Origin: Chondrosia reniformis
Lineage: Eukaryota > Porifera > Demospongiae > Chondrillida > Chondrillidae
Direction of reading: 5' to 3'
DNA: 64,000 bases
Assembly (NCBI GenBank): GCA_947172415.1
Contig: OX359193.1
Location: forward strand, 7,496,501-7,560,500
A program made the position numbers and the translations under genes. Shown here in pieces: positions 23,801 through 35,389 of this stretch. The notes below the pieces were generated by a model, which was not told the DNA's origin, ran no database searches, and saw only the letters and a program-made list of their open reading frames with translations. Numbering within the stretch: the stretch's first letter is position 1; every line of letters begins with the position of its first letter.

Positions 23801-24047
23801 CATAAGAGAGGAAAAGGTATACCAAAGGAATAATGGTTCAGCCATCACAGACACCAAGAAACATGTGAAGGAGGAGACTATGAAAGCCAAGGAAGGTGAA
23901 CCTAAAACATCTGAAAAGCCAACCCAGGTCCTTCCGTCTGGTGACATAGATACGACTGCTTTGTCTTACGAGGAGCGCAGACAGTTAAGAAAGGCAGCAA
24001 GAGAGAAACGTCAAGAGGAAAGAGCTGCATTGGCAGCCAAAGTATAA
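20845..24047 (+). CDS. Smoothelin-motif and calponin-homology-like protein with PSTQPDET repeats
   Basis: Exons: 20845-20880, 20949-21128, 21190-22272, 22559-22728, 23255-23462, 23526-24047; 732 residues if joined as one gene. The N-terminus (about residues 8-40: LENASSYEERASIRKALREL) resembles the smoothelin motif, and a similar block recurs near the C-terminus (LSYEERRQLRKAAREKRQEE). Residues about 110-320 are an octapeptide array (PSTQPDET). Residues about 445-560 look like a plastin-type CH domain (FVNRVLKYPLGRQK...ENMTLAVESARSIGIYV...FFMGLVK). A role at actin or other cytoskeletal filaments is therefore likely. Weak points: donor 22273 (GTTAGA; otherwise a stop at 22299) and the acceptor at 23254, which lacks a pyrimidine tract though it is the only in-frame choice I found. 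No AATAAA follows 22299, which favours one gene. A Lys/Arg/Glu-rich linker leads to the end. Confidence 0.65.
21340..21966 (+). repeat. Coding minisatellite, 24-bp unit (PSTQPDET)
   Basis: About 26 copies of a 24-bp unit encoding eight residues (PSTQPDET, with P/T, I/T and D/E-N variants). The Thr-Pro, Gln and Asp-Glu content predicts an extended, disordered, possibly phosphorylated spacer between the N-terminal motif and the CH-like domain. The opposite-strand open frame across it is an artefact. Confidence 0.95.
22884..23102. mobile_element. MITE-like element with 24-bp perfect inverted repeats
   Basis: Positions 22884-22907 and 23079-23102 are exact reverse complements over 24 bp (starting CATTGAACTCTGG). 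The intervening 171 bp contain no ORF. The 219-bp size, location in an intron and lack of coding capacity fit a miniature inverted-repeat transposable element. No clear target-site duplication is seen, so the class is open. Short direct repeats (ATATCCTTTTAGTTTACTGA type) flank it on both sides. Confidence 0.6.
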
Positions 24048-24383
24048 TTCCTTCAATTGAACTTATTTTTCACTTCATTAATTTTGTAGTACAATCTCCT
24101 GTAAAATAGCAGAATTAATACAATGTAGCATATAAATGAATAAGATTAAAGTGTTATTAGATTAGCTTTTGTTATCATGTATTGTGTATCCAGTTAACAA
24201 CACATTGTATGTTTTGCACATAAAGTATCAACTACATTAATACCTAACAATAGACTACCAAAATTCAAGTTGAATGTGCAACAAATTGACGATTCCAAAA
24301 CAACCAGACATGCAAATATCTTATAAATACAACATAATCACATCACAATAAACAGGATAACAAGGCAATACATAAGCATAAAA
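24048..24383. other. 3' flank between convergent CH-like and ING3 genes
   Basis: AT-rich with no exon candidate. An ATTAAA around 24147 and an AATAAA near 24348 on the plus strand are possible poly(A) signals for the upstream gene. Confidence 0.4.
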
Positions 24384-25367
24384 TTAATTCTTTCTTTTCT
24401 TCTTTGGTCCAAAACTTTCCACACACCTTGGACAGTACCACTTGCCTTTGGGTGGTTCAGTAATATTGACACAGCCATAATGAAACCATTCAATCTCACA
24501 GTCCTGGTTGTCACAGGCAACCATCTCCCCAAAAGAGACTTGATTGCAAAGGCAGTAGCGTTCCTCATCTGGGTCAATTTCTCCCAAGCCCAACTCACCT
24601 AACCCAGAGGTAGTCCCTAGGGAGAACTCATCATCAAAGAGACTGCTTGATCGATGGCCCAGTCCTCGCTTTCTACTAGTCTTTGGATCATAGAAAGGGG
24701 TGGTTACCAAAGGGGGTTTTCCCCCTGTACCACTGTACAATTTGGTGGGAGATATCAACATTGGGTCTTCAGAGTCCAAAGTATCGTTATCATCATTCAG
24801 AAAGAGAGAAGCAGCTAGACCTGCCCTGGATTTTCTTCTACGTGCTTGTGTTCCATCATATGCCGAGAGCATGGGAGAAAAGTAATCATCTGGATCATAA
24901 TCTCCACCTCCACCTAACGGATCAATCTCCATCATGCTATACTTCTTTCGTCCAGTGGTAATGGGTTTCTCTGGAGTTGGTGGACGGTCCAATGTATAGG
25001 ATTTCTGCTCCAGTGTTTCAGTAATACCGGCAGAGTCAGCTTCCAATTCAAATTTAAACTTTTGCAGGTCCATATCAAGTCTTCTCAGATGTTTGTCCAG
25101 GAGGTCCTTAACTTCGGAGGCTCCCTTTGTTCTGTCTTCTGCCTCCTTGAGAGCCTTCTCATATTCCACAGAGAGGTTATCGTACTGGTCCTTCTTCCAA
25201 TCTGGTTTACTCTTTCTAGCCAACGTGAAAAACGTTTTCGCTTTGTCTTCTAATAATTGAAAGTTTTTTTCTACCGTGCCATCGATTCGGGCAAGCTGTA
25301 TCAGTTTCTTTCTTAGTTCAGCCGGAAGAACTTGAACAATTTCGATGTAGTCTTCTAAATAGTGCAT
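24384..25367 (-). CDS. ING3: Inhibitor of growth protein 3 (ING3), PHD-finger chromatin reader
   Basis: Single-exon, 327-residue ING-family protein. The first ATG (25367) gives [15 protein letters not shown], aligning with the conserved start of ING3; the frame is open further upstream but only with non-ATG codons. An N-terminal helical ING domain (about 1-115) is followed by [14 protein letters not shown], which is characteristic of ING3, then a Ser/Asp-rich linker. The C-terminal PHD finger (about 270-318) has [26 protein letters not shown] and KGKWYCPRC, the H3K4me3-reader layout with Cys4-His-Cys3. A basic tail follows (KKKRKN). In other animals ING3 serves the NuA4/TIP60 acetyltransferase complex. 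Human ING3 is 418 residues; here the linker is shorter. Confidence 0.95.
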   Translation of the reverse strand: MHYLEDYIEIVQVLPAELRKKLIQLARIDGTVEKNFQLLEDKAKTFFTLARKSKPDWKKDQYDNLSVEYEKALKEAEDRTKGASEVKDLLDKHLRRLDMDLQKFKFELEADSAGITETLEQKSYTLDRPPTPEKPITTGRKKYSMMEIDPLGGGGDYDPDDYFSPMLSAYDGTQARRRKSRAGLAASLFLNDDNDTLDSEDPMLISPTKLYSGTGGKPPLVTTPFYDPKTSRKRGLGHRSSSLFDDEFSLGTTSGLGELGLGEIDPDEERYCLCNQVSFGEMVACDNQDCEIEWFHYGCVNITEPPKGKWYCPRCVESFGPKKKRKN

Positions 25368-25971
25368 TACAGTGTCATTTAATTTTGGTACTCCACTCCC
25401 CAAATTACATTTATATGCAAAGCACCTGCATATTTACGTAATAAATTTGTATTATATAGGAACGCCATTTTAGCGCCGGACATTTTTATCCTGCTGGGTA
25501 TGTGTGTATATACCCGGAAACAACCTCTGCCATTGATGGTGTATACTTTTGTGTTCCTGATAAGTTCCTTTTGATAAATTGCAACGAAAACGGCAAAAGT
25601 AAATTTATCGAAACGCAAAGTTTACTAAAGACAAGAAGAGAAATTGTTTTGTTAAATTGCCTTCTTCCTTGTCGATAGCGATCAGATTGTTAAGTACCTG
25701 TTCCGCTGAACGTAGAGCTAGGGAAGATTCCGGTCACACTATCTAGCTAATTAGCGTCAAATTGTCATATTTTAGTGCTTCAATTTCTTTACTTACGGCG
25801 CAGTTGTCAACTGTCCTTTACTGCTAATGCTGCAGGTACATACGTGTGACTGACTGTCTACTAGTAATTAGTTAGTGCTGTCGTTATTGTAAATATTTAT
25901 CATGTATTGTGATAGCGGTATGTCATGTAATAGTCATGTAATATGATTACTCATGCACATTTTCCTTCAGA
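25368..25971. promoter_or_regulatory. Divergent intergenic region ING3 / SHIP
   Basis: Shared 604-bp 5' region. The SHIP start codon directly follows a good acceptor (TTCCTTCAG, ends 25970), implying a non-coding 5' exon; a donor-like CTGCAG/GTACAT near 25835 would fit. Confidence 0.5.
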
Positions 25972-28900
25972 ATGTCTGCTAGTGGCAATATGCCCTGGTA
26001 CCATGGGCCCATCCCTCGTTTAGAGTGCGAGCGGCTGCTATCAGAGAATGGCCAAGATGGAGCGTACTTAGTCAGGAGCAGCGAGACCATTAAGGGAGCC
26101 TATGTGTTATCAGTCATGTGAGTGCTTGTATGAGTCGGGTAGAAGCTGTGCAGTGCTTATATTTCACTAGGTATACTTGGACGCCCACGCATGCCATTTG
26201 CCCTACCTCTTAAACCTTCCAGCAGCACAGTATATGCACCTATGAGTATAGGGTATATGGTCATTATTACATGCAGGTGGGCATTTATAAAAATGGTGAC
26301 CAAGATTTGTGGAGTCATTGAAAATTTATAAGCTTTTAAAGGCTGTATTACTAATAAGATTTCTTTTATACGGGTTTGTGTTTATGAAATATTAACCAAA
26401 GGTTATTTTTACAGAATATCTGTTTCTGTTGTTGGCATGCAAATGTACATTATCAACAGACTGACCTTTGAATATATTACAAATGGATCTGCCATGTTTT
26501 CTCTACCTGCATGAGTATTTAAATTTGTTAATGTGCATGACTCCAATGCAGTAGAAAGGTTTCAGTACAATACATTCTAATGGCTTCCTTGTAAATTTTT
26601 AATAATGGTTCCTCCACACATTATCACTTTCAAGAGGTGTGTCCATAGGTGTGGTACATTCACCACTGGTGCTCTCAAGCAGTCAATTTGAAATACTCCT
26701 TGATTGTAACCACTAAGAGAATGTCCACATTCCTTTTGCAGAATTTATTTGAAACTGTAAATGTGTATATTTGATGAAAGGTATTAAACACAGAAGCCTT
26801 TGTTGAGTGAATGACTTGTTTTATTGTAAGATCAGAGTGCAAGCTTGCTTACTTAAATTTTAAAATTGCTAATGATGGAAAGCCTTGGTAATTCCATCAC
26901 TGGAGGTGTCTGGCAGGGCTGTAGGAGCCAGTCCGGTTGCCCAGGCCATGGCCTGACCAACTCTTAACAGCTTCCTACAGCCCTGTCTGGTATGTCTAGA
27001 CTGAATCATAGGAAATGTCTGTTGATTGAACTTGATAGCAGTTGAGTAAAACCCTTTAATTATGTCTTAGGATGTTCCCAAAAGATATATTTTAATGTCT
27101 TAAAGCTTTTCTCTGCTTTTGTCTGCTTTCTGGCTACTTTAGTTTAACTGACAATTAAGAATGTTTAGTTACAAGCATAGAATATTCTAGATCTATACTT
27201 CAAAGGAATTTAATTTGTATTGCCTTGCAATGCTGTTCCTTATGTACAGGATAACTATATACAATTTATATGTGATAGTATGCCATGGTTTGGTACAGTG
27301 ATAATTGGCTTATTCAAGTCGTGTACAGGATAACTATATACAATTTATATGTGATAGTATGCCATGGTTTGGTACAATGATAATTGGCTTATTCAAGTTG
27401 TGTACAGTTAACTCTGTAAGTAACCTTTCTACTGTTTGTGCCCTCAACTGATGAGATTATCCCCCCTTTTCTAAATGTTCCTATAGTAGGAATAGTTAAA
27501 TGAAGCACCTTATATGGGGGAAGGTTGTGTATCGTTTGTGTCCTGAAAGTCTCTAGCTATTGTTGAATCTCATTAAAGTGTTGTATTCTTATATAATACA
27601 CACACGTAGGTTCCAGAGAAAAATAGTTCACTACCGAATAGTTCCTGATGAATCAAGTATGTTATATCTGCAGGTAAGTAAAGCAAACTGCTCTTTCATT
27701 ACTTTTTTTGACTGTCGAGGAAGACAAGACAGCTGTGTCTGTCTGTGACAGGCTCCATTCCAGAAGTCGTAGTTGTTCCAGAACCAGTGTGCCTCTAAAG
27801 AATTTAAATTTTATATCTAAGCGTCTGGTAGTACTAGAAAATGCTTATTAATGGTACTGTATTTTCAATCATTATGCCAGCATTAGATAAGATTCCTTCT
27901 GTACTATGTTTTGATATCTACATGTACTGTCACATTTTGTCTGTTTTTTGGTTGTCAGGCAAATCGTCAGAGTGGTGTCCGTAGTTTCTCCAATCTCTCC
28001 GATCTTGTGAGTCATTACCAGAGTGGTAAGCATGGCTTGTGTAGCCAGTTGGTAAATCCAATAGAACCACCACGGGACGACTTGGATGCTGACGAGGACT
28101 CAGGTCAGTCCATATTCACTCACACCAGGTGCATTCTTACACCACCCATTATACGACATGTCATGTCCATTTTCACTAATATTCTGTACCAGCAATGGTT
28201 TAAATTTTAATTACATTAGTTTCACTTTCTTCTTTGGTGATGTATGAATTTCAGTTTCTCTCCTATCCACAAATAAACTAATCTACAGTAGTGTTTCCTC
28301 GTCATATGACTGCCACTTCACTTATCATTTTTTTCATTCTTTAAATTGTATTACAGTTCCTCCTATTGACATTTGGAAAATGAAAATTTTTGTAGATTTG
28401 TATGTCTATAACATAATATGCATTGTTTTCTTTAAGAGTCATGTGATAACCACATGACTGTCATGTGATAACCACATGACTGTCATGTGCTCTCTGTTGA
28501 AATTAGATGATGAATGCGATGATGGTGATGTAGAGGAGAGTGTTACTGAGGGAAGCAGTTCAAAGAACAATTCCATGGTGGCTACCTTTCTTACACATTC
28601 CCTTGATTCTGCCCCAACTGAAGGGTTAGTAACAGAGCTCCTTGACTGATTCTTTGTAGTGTTTCAAAGTTAATTTATCATTCCTGTGAATAACATAAGT
28701 TGAAGGATATTGTCACTTGTAATTAGCCATTCTGTTTTACTGACAGCTGATACCACTGCAGAATGTTCTAGATAGTGCTATAATAGAGAGCTGTTTTTAT
28801 CCTCTTTTCTTGGCTGCCACTAAATAAGGATGTTCTGACGTGGACTGTATTTTTCCCTGAAAATGGTTCTAATTGACATGTCTAATGAAGTAATGGTTAA

Positions 28901-31900
28901 CATTACCTACGTACTAATTATCAAATGTCACATGGTTAGTACATATAGGGCTGTGTTGTGTTACATTTGTCCTTATAATATGAATGGGACTATTGTAATT
29001 CAACATTGGATATTCTTGGCTACAATTAAGTGTTTCAATATATTCTTGGATATTATTTTGTATATTTTTGTATATTTTCAAGATATTAATATTTTTGGGT
29101 ATTGTAGGGTATTTTTGATAATATTGTGTATGTACTTGTATACTTATGTACTTGTACCGTGTATATGTATATTATATATGTACTTGCAGGACTAACCAGG
29201 ACTTTAAGGATAAAGTGGGCGACTACTTGAGGTTTGGTGCAATTAAGGATGTAGAGGAGATCCAGTACGACGGCTCTCTTGTGCATCTAAACCTACTTCT
29301 CAAAGGCTCTTATTCGGAACTTCAGAGGTATGTACGTATGTATTTTGTAATTGACCAATCATCTCTCAGTATTGCATAATGTACATCCACTGCAATATAT
29401 TAATTTTATATGTGTAACTGCTTGCTACTTTGCGACAGACAAGTGAGAGCTGTAAAATCACAGACTAATCTACTGCAAGCTGTATTTGACAAAGCAAGTG
29501 GCTCCAAAGAACTGTGTGACGGTGGTGCTGCTAAGAAACAAGTCTCTGTAATCCTGCACTTTTCTCCTTGTGTGAAGATGTTTTAACATTTTTTTTATTT
29601 AATTAGTTTGATTCCAAGAGTTTGCCAGACAAGCTCAGAGACCTGGCTGGCTCCATAGAATCCTTAGAAAAAACAGTGGGTTGGGCAGAGGATTGGATGT
29701 TCTGTTATAACCTTTGACCCTTGACCCCACCCTTAGGCTGCAATGGTGTACCGTGACTTGGCGGTTCACGTTCTGGGAGCTAGAGGTGTTCAAAGCCGCA
29801 CTGCCTCAATATCTGTGGCAGCCAGGCACGTCTCTCGACCCCCTGCCCTCTTGCCAAAGGAGGGTGCAAAGGATAGCAAAAAAGTTATGGATGAATACAC
29901 CTTCGATGTTAGTGCTAATTGGGCACTTTTGAATAAACAGTTGTGGTTCTATAATCTGACCTCTACTGTATTCAATATAATACATAGGTAGCAGTTGATG
30001 GAGGATTACAGACTAGCAAGCGTGTGTTCAAGATTATCATGGCTGAATCAAGGCTCCTAATCTTCAAGCCTGCTGATGAGCATTCTTCCCAGGTCTATGA
30101 GCATCATCAAGGTTGGCAACCTCATGATAATCATGTGATTTACTGGCTACATATGTTTCTGTTATTTTACAGTCAAGCAGTTGATAAAATCAAGATCTAA
30201 AGAAAGAAAACTTGGAATCATTTTTGATGGACAAGGGAGAAGAGATTATCTCTTTGAAACATTGTCGGTTTGTGGTTAATTTCATTATCAGTGTACGTAC
30301 GTACGTATGTAGAATATCATGTGACAGAGGCATTATGTACTGAAAGGGCTGTTCTACCTGATCCTTTCAGCTGTAGTGCCTTCAAGGAGGTGTTCTGCTT
30401 GCATAGTGATTTAATAACTTTCATTTTCTGTAGGCGAGAGAGAGATTCTGTCAAATTATTCAGTTAGTGAAGAAGAAGAACCAGAGGCAAGATGATGGAG
30501 AAAATAAAGTTACTCTTTTCATTGGAACATTCAATATGGGTGAGATATGATCGTTGTGTATACATTGCATACTGTCACTTTGATGTTAAATCTTTAGGGG
30601 ATTCCCCTCCTCCCCCTGAGCTTGACTCGTGGTTTCTAAGTCAAGGCTGGGGGGCTACCCTTAGTGACTCAGAAAATGAACCACATGATATTTATGCCAT
30701 TGGTATTCAAGTAAGAGCTGATAGTGGATATTTATAATACTTGTGGTTGCTACTTATCGTGACGTGTTCTTCATGTTTTTTCGGGTCAGGAGAGTGGATG
30801 GAACGATAAAGATGTGGTTGTCAGAGTAAAGAATATCCTAAAAAGGTTGCATGGAATGGATTTTGAAAAGGTAGCCTAATTGTAATTATTTAAGGGTCGA
30901 GATTTGTGCATGTAAGATAAATTTTGCTTGCCTACAAAGATTGCTTTCAAGGAGTTGTGGTTCATGAAAGTAGTTGTGTTGGTAAAGCCAGAACATCGAA
31001 ACAGAATCAGTCATGTTCAGACAGACAGTGTGAAGACAGGCATTGGAAATACTTTGGGTAAGTCACATGGTAGTCACATGATTGTCACATGAAGCTCTAA
31101 AACATATCTACAAGATGGCTGCCATGTCCACAGGTAACAAAGGTGCCATGGGGATATCTTTTACATTTGACACCACGTCACTCTGTTTCATCAATTGCCA
31201 TCTCACTTCTGGTGTTGAAAAACTGAATAGGTGAGTGTGGAAAAACTTGTGGTTGAGGAATATAGATAATACTCTCCTTTTTCTTGCAGACGTAATCAGA
31301 ATTACCATGATATTCTCCGAGGGCTTGCTAACCTGAAGCAGGGCCAACAAATCAGAACCTTTGACCTCACCCACCAGTTTCATCACCTCTTCTGGTTTGG
31401 GGACCTAAACTACCGAATCGACATGACTGGTCCGAGGATCGTGGAATTAGCCAAGAGCTCTGAATTTGTGGAGCTACTTTTGGAGGATCAGCTCCAAAAA
31501 GAACAGAAAAGTGGAAGAGCATTTGTTGGTTTTCGTGAGTACATGCGTACCTATTGTTGAGGTCAAGCAAAGGCAATCTTACTTGTGTTACTATGCAACC
31601 ATGTTTATATTACAGATGAGCACGACATCAAGTTTCCTCCCACTTACCGCTTTAAGAAAAATACCAGAACATTGGATGACTATGTTTGGATTAAACAGAA
31701 GAGTGGTGGTCGTGTGAGTTTTGGTTTCTCATAGCTGTTAACCACAAGCTTCATTTTCATAATCAAACTCTGCCATTACAGTCTCTATCTTCCATGTTTA
31801 GACTCGCATTAATGTGCCCTCATACTGTGATAGAGTTTTGTGGAAATCCTATCCTGGAACTAGAATAGAATGTTTAGCTTATGGTGAGACAACTTTGCGT

Positions 31901-34900
31901 GTATATTTGATTTGTATACATTTAGCTTCAGTTAGCCACTTAACAAATTTCCAAGTTGTCACTGATCAGCTTGTGAGGTATTCTCACTGGTGAAGTTCCA
32001 TGTATTGTATTAGGTTGCACTAATAATGTGATGACTAGTGACCACTCACCAGTATTTGCAGTGTTCTCCCTGTCCAATGTGGCCACCTACATCCCAGCTG
32101 CAAGTAAGTAAACGGCCATAGCACTCAATATTCATCACGTATGTAAAAGTACTCAATACCTATACATCATGTATGTAAAAGTATTCAATACCTGTACATG
32201 ACATATGTACAAGTATTCAATAGCTGTACATTGTGTATGTATAAGTACTCAATACCTGTACATGACGTATGTACAAGTATTCAATAGCTGTACATTGTGT
32301 ATGTATAAGTACTCAATACCTGTACATGACATATGTACAAGTATTCAATAGCTGTACATTGTGTATGTATAAGTACTCAATACCTGTACATGACATATGT
32401 ACAAGTACTCAATACCTGTACATGACGTATGTACAAGTACTCAATACCTGTACATGACGTATATACAAGTACTCGATACCTGTACATGACATATGTACAA
32501 GTACTCGATACCTGTACATGACGTATATACAAGTACTCAATACCTGTACATGACGTATGTACAAGTATTCAATACCTGTACATTGTGTATGTAAAAGTAT
32601 TCAATACCTGTACATGACATATGTACAAGTATTCAATACCTGTACATGACATATATACAAGTACTCAATACCGGAACATGACGTATATACAAGTACTCAA
32701 TACCTGTACATGAACCAGTCCACCATTTCTTGATCTCAGCATCCACTTTAGCTCAGAAAGCTGAAATCAAATTTGATAGCTGTCAGTGTGATGTAAGTTA
32801 TGCATAATTTATAAAGAACTGAAGAGATTTTCTCTGGTGTGGTGTAGCAACTTTCTCTGTCTCTCTCTCTCTCTCTCATGCACACACTGACTACAGATCC
32901 AGACAAATAGCAGAACACAGTTCTACTTGGAGTTCTATTCAGATTGCTTTGAGGGTATGATTTTGGATGAAAAGCCATTTTATGATAAACTTGACTGTCT
33001 AATTTGTAGGTGTGCATCGCAGTTTGAATAATTCACTTTGGAGTGATTCAGTTTCAGGAAATACAGTTAGACCAGCTTGGAATGCCTCAGAATTACCCAA
33101 AGCAGTAAGAAAACATCCACCCATCCACCCATCCACCCATCCACCCATCCACCCATCCACCCATCCACCCATCCACCCATCCACCCATCCACCCATCTAC
33201 CCATCCACCCATCTACCCATCCACCCATCCACTCATCCACCCATCCACCCATCCACCCATCCACCCATCCACCCATCCACCCATCCACCCATCTACCCAT
33301 CCACCCATCCACCCATCCACCCATCCACCCATCCACCCATCTATCCATCCACCCATCTACCCATCCACCCATCTACCCATCCACCCATCTACCCATCCAC
33401 CCATCCACCCATCCACCCATCCAACTCACAATATATTACTCCAGATCAGCCCAGTTATCAGTGATTCCAAGTACTTAGAGATGCAGCATATTCTTGTATC
33501 TGTCAAGTCAAGCACTAGTGATGAATCTTATGGTGAGTGCGTCTGTATGATGTGCTGTTGTGCCGTATCACCAAAGGTTTCCTTCCTCTTTGCTTCAGCT
33601 GAGTGTTGTCTCAGTCTAGGAAATTTCATCAACGCTCCTCCCGTACCTTATGTGTGTCCACTGACTCATCAGGGTCAAGCAGTAGGGAATATGGAGTGAG
33701 TTAGAGTGAAGAGAACACTTTACTACTTATACTGCCTGTCTCTCTCATAAGACTATGGTTCAATAAGCTATAATTGTTAATAGTCCCAAGTCCTCTCCCT
33801 TTAAAAGCACTATTAATTCCTCATTTCTTACTGTATATTAGTTTATATATTCTTTGTATTGTACACAGAATAAAATGTCATGTTGACATCCCAGGGATGG
33901 AGAAGGCTAACAAGACCTCGGCAGACTATGGTAACTATGGTAACTGTTGTCTCTGTTTTCCCTTGATAATTTATACCTTTCTGTACCTTTTCTGATAGCT
34001 GATGTTGTGGGTGACTTTATCTACACTGAACTTGATTCAAGTGAGTGGTAGTAGTTCTTTTCTTTACATGTATAAATTAAAACAGTTGTGGTTTGATTAT
34101 CACATCACTATTCTATAATATGTTTACACATGTATCTGTTTATCATAGTGTCCCTACCAAAGCTGCCTCCACAACCAGTCTCTCCAATACCTGGGGTAGC
34201 ATCTCACTTGCCCATCAATGGCTCTGCTAACAAGAGCAAGCCACCAGTGATTCAAGCCAGGAGATCACTTGAGAACAGAAGCACCTCCTTCACAGAGTCT
34301 TACTCTGAGGGCCCTCCCCTACCAATGAAAGTGAGCATGCCCCTATCCACCCTCTCCAGGTGCTGGTACCAGAGGGTGGTACAATTTATCTTTTTGTGTA
34401 GACTCGAAATACTGTCGGAAGCCCTGTCCCTGTTCCTAGGACTCCGCCCCTTCCTACTAAGCCTAAACTACTAGCTGTAAGATTCAAACTGGTCACATGA
34501 CACTCACATGACAGTCACATACATGTTATATTTGTTTATCTTGAATAGCCACCCAAACCAGCACCGAGGAATTCTCCCACTTCAGTACAGGACCTCTTAA
34601 CCATGAATGGTATGGAAGATTACAGTTATTCGTTGGTGGACAATGGTTATGACGACCTGAGATTTATCCACGAGACCACAGAAGAAGAATTGGCAGATAT
34701 TGGGGTTGACTCACAACAAGACAGAGAAAAGGTTCGTACTGCTGCTTTAAGTAATTAACTCTTGGTAATCAGAATGATCTAGGATGTATGGCTTATTGTC
34801 CCTGAGGACTTTGTTTGAGTGCAATCGACAAGAAAAAGCTTTGAAAGGCAGTCAGATGATGCCCTACTGAGTTGCTTACAGTGCTCTACCAACACACACA

Positions 34901-35075
34901 GGATCTCTTGGTTACAGGGAAGACCTTCCACTTATGGGATCATAAACCTTCAATAGCTGCATACATGTTTACATGATTGCTTGTGCAATGAGCTGTTAAT
35001 ATAACAAATTTTTATATTAAATCTCTGTAGTTGCTCAGAATATTCCAAGACTATCACAATACCAGCCACCAGTGA
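25972..35075 (+). CDS. INPPL1: SH2-domain inositol 5-phosphatase (SHIP1/SHIP2 type) with C-terminal SAM
   Basis: Thirty coding exons, 1060 residues, all phases consistent. Starts: 25972, 27610, 27959, 28507, 29190, 29439, 29607, 29737, 29988, 30173, 30434, 30598, 30790, 30940, 31134, 31290, 31616, 31802, 32014, 32740, 32897, 33010, 33445, 33599, 33869, 33999, 34149, 34402, 34549, 35031. Ends: 26117, 27673, 28103, 28624, 29327, 29541, 29675, 29907, 30111, 30267, 30539, 30710, 30870, 31057, 31230, 31534, 31713, 31883, 32103, 32792, 32954, 33104, 33532, 33695, 33930, 34040, 34330, 34476, 34731, 35075. SH2 at the N-terminus (AYLVRSSE), PH-like fold (about 300-395), 5-phosphatase core ([42 protein letters not shown]), C2-like region, Pro-rich tail, and SAM (about 990-1060), as in SHIP2. 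It converts PtdIns(3,4,5)P3 to PtdIns(3,4)P2 at receptors with phosphotyrosine. SHIP1 lacks the SAM. Confidence 0.95.
26914..26985. repeat. Hairpin-forming inverted repeat in SHIP intron 1
   Basis: 13-bp exact arms (CAGGGCTGTAGGA at 26914-26926 and its complement at 26973-26985), with a palindrome CAGGCCATGGCCTG in the loop. Could be a remnant of a foldback element; the arms are too short to classify. Confidence 0.5.
27244..27401. repeat. Tandem duplication, 79-bp unit x2, SHIP intron 1
   Basis: Two adjacent copies starting at 27244 and 27323 (GTACAGGATAACTATATAC), differing at only a couple of positions; a recent duplication. Confidence 0.85.
32113..32712. repeat. Intronic minisatellite, about 32-bp unit, SHIP intron 19
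   Basis: About 18 units around the core CTGTACATGACATATGTACA, itself near-palindromic, then AGTA(T/C)TCAATAC. It fills almost the whole intron 32104-32739. Confidence 0.9.
33117..33424. repeat. (CCAT/CCAC)n array, SHIP intron 22
   Basis: About 300 bp of CCATCCAC units with CTAC variants, filling most of intron 33105-33444. Four long open frames over it come from its 4-bp period and are not genes. Confidence 0.95.
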
Positions 35076-35389
35076 CCTATATGTTTGAAGCAACAATTGT
35101 CACAAGTTCCTCAGAGTATGTATGTATTTATAAAATTTTGTAAGATTGAATCTGTTTTTGTGTGTAAAAAGTGATTTAAATTAGATTTAATGAACAGATT
35201 TTGGAGTGAACACTTGAAAAACAATCATTTTCATCTGAACTACTATACAATCATTTTGCGAAGTGATAATTATCATCTTAAACGTTACACAATTATATAT
35301 TACAGGATAATCTGAACACATTCCTAAAGTACAGATATACAAAAACTAGAAATTTACACTCCAAAATTCATGAAAACGTCACGGAAGGA
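35076..35389. other. 3' flank between convergent SHIP and glycogenin genes
   Basis: AT-rich; nothing beyond likely 3' UTRs of the two genes. Confidence 0.4.

Noticed and set aside
25368-25403. Twelve-residue upstream extension of ING3
   Set aside because: Has no ATG (begins with TTG); the ATG at 25367 aligns with the family start.
32999-33478. Several long frames with GGWVDGWM or HPSTHPPI repeats
   Set aside because: Produced by the CCAT/CCAC intronic array; the real SHIP frame splices over it in phase.
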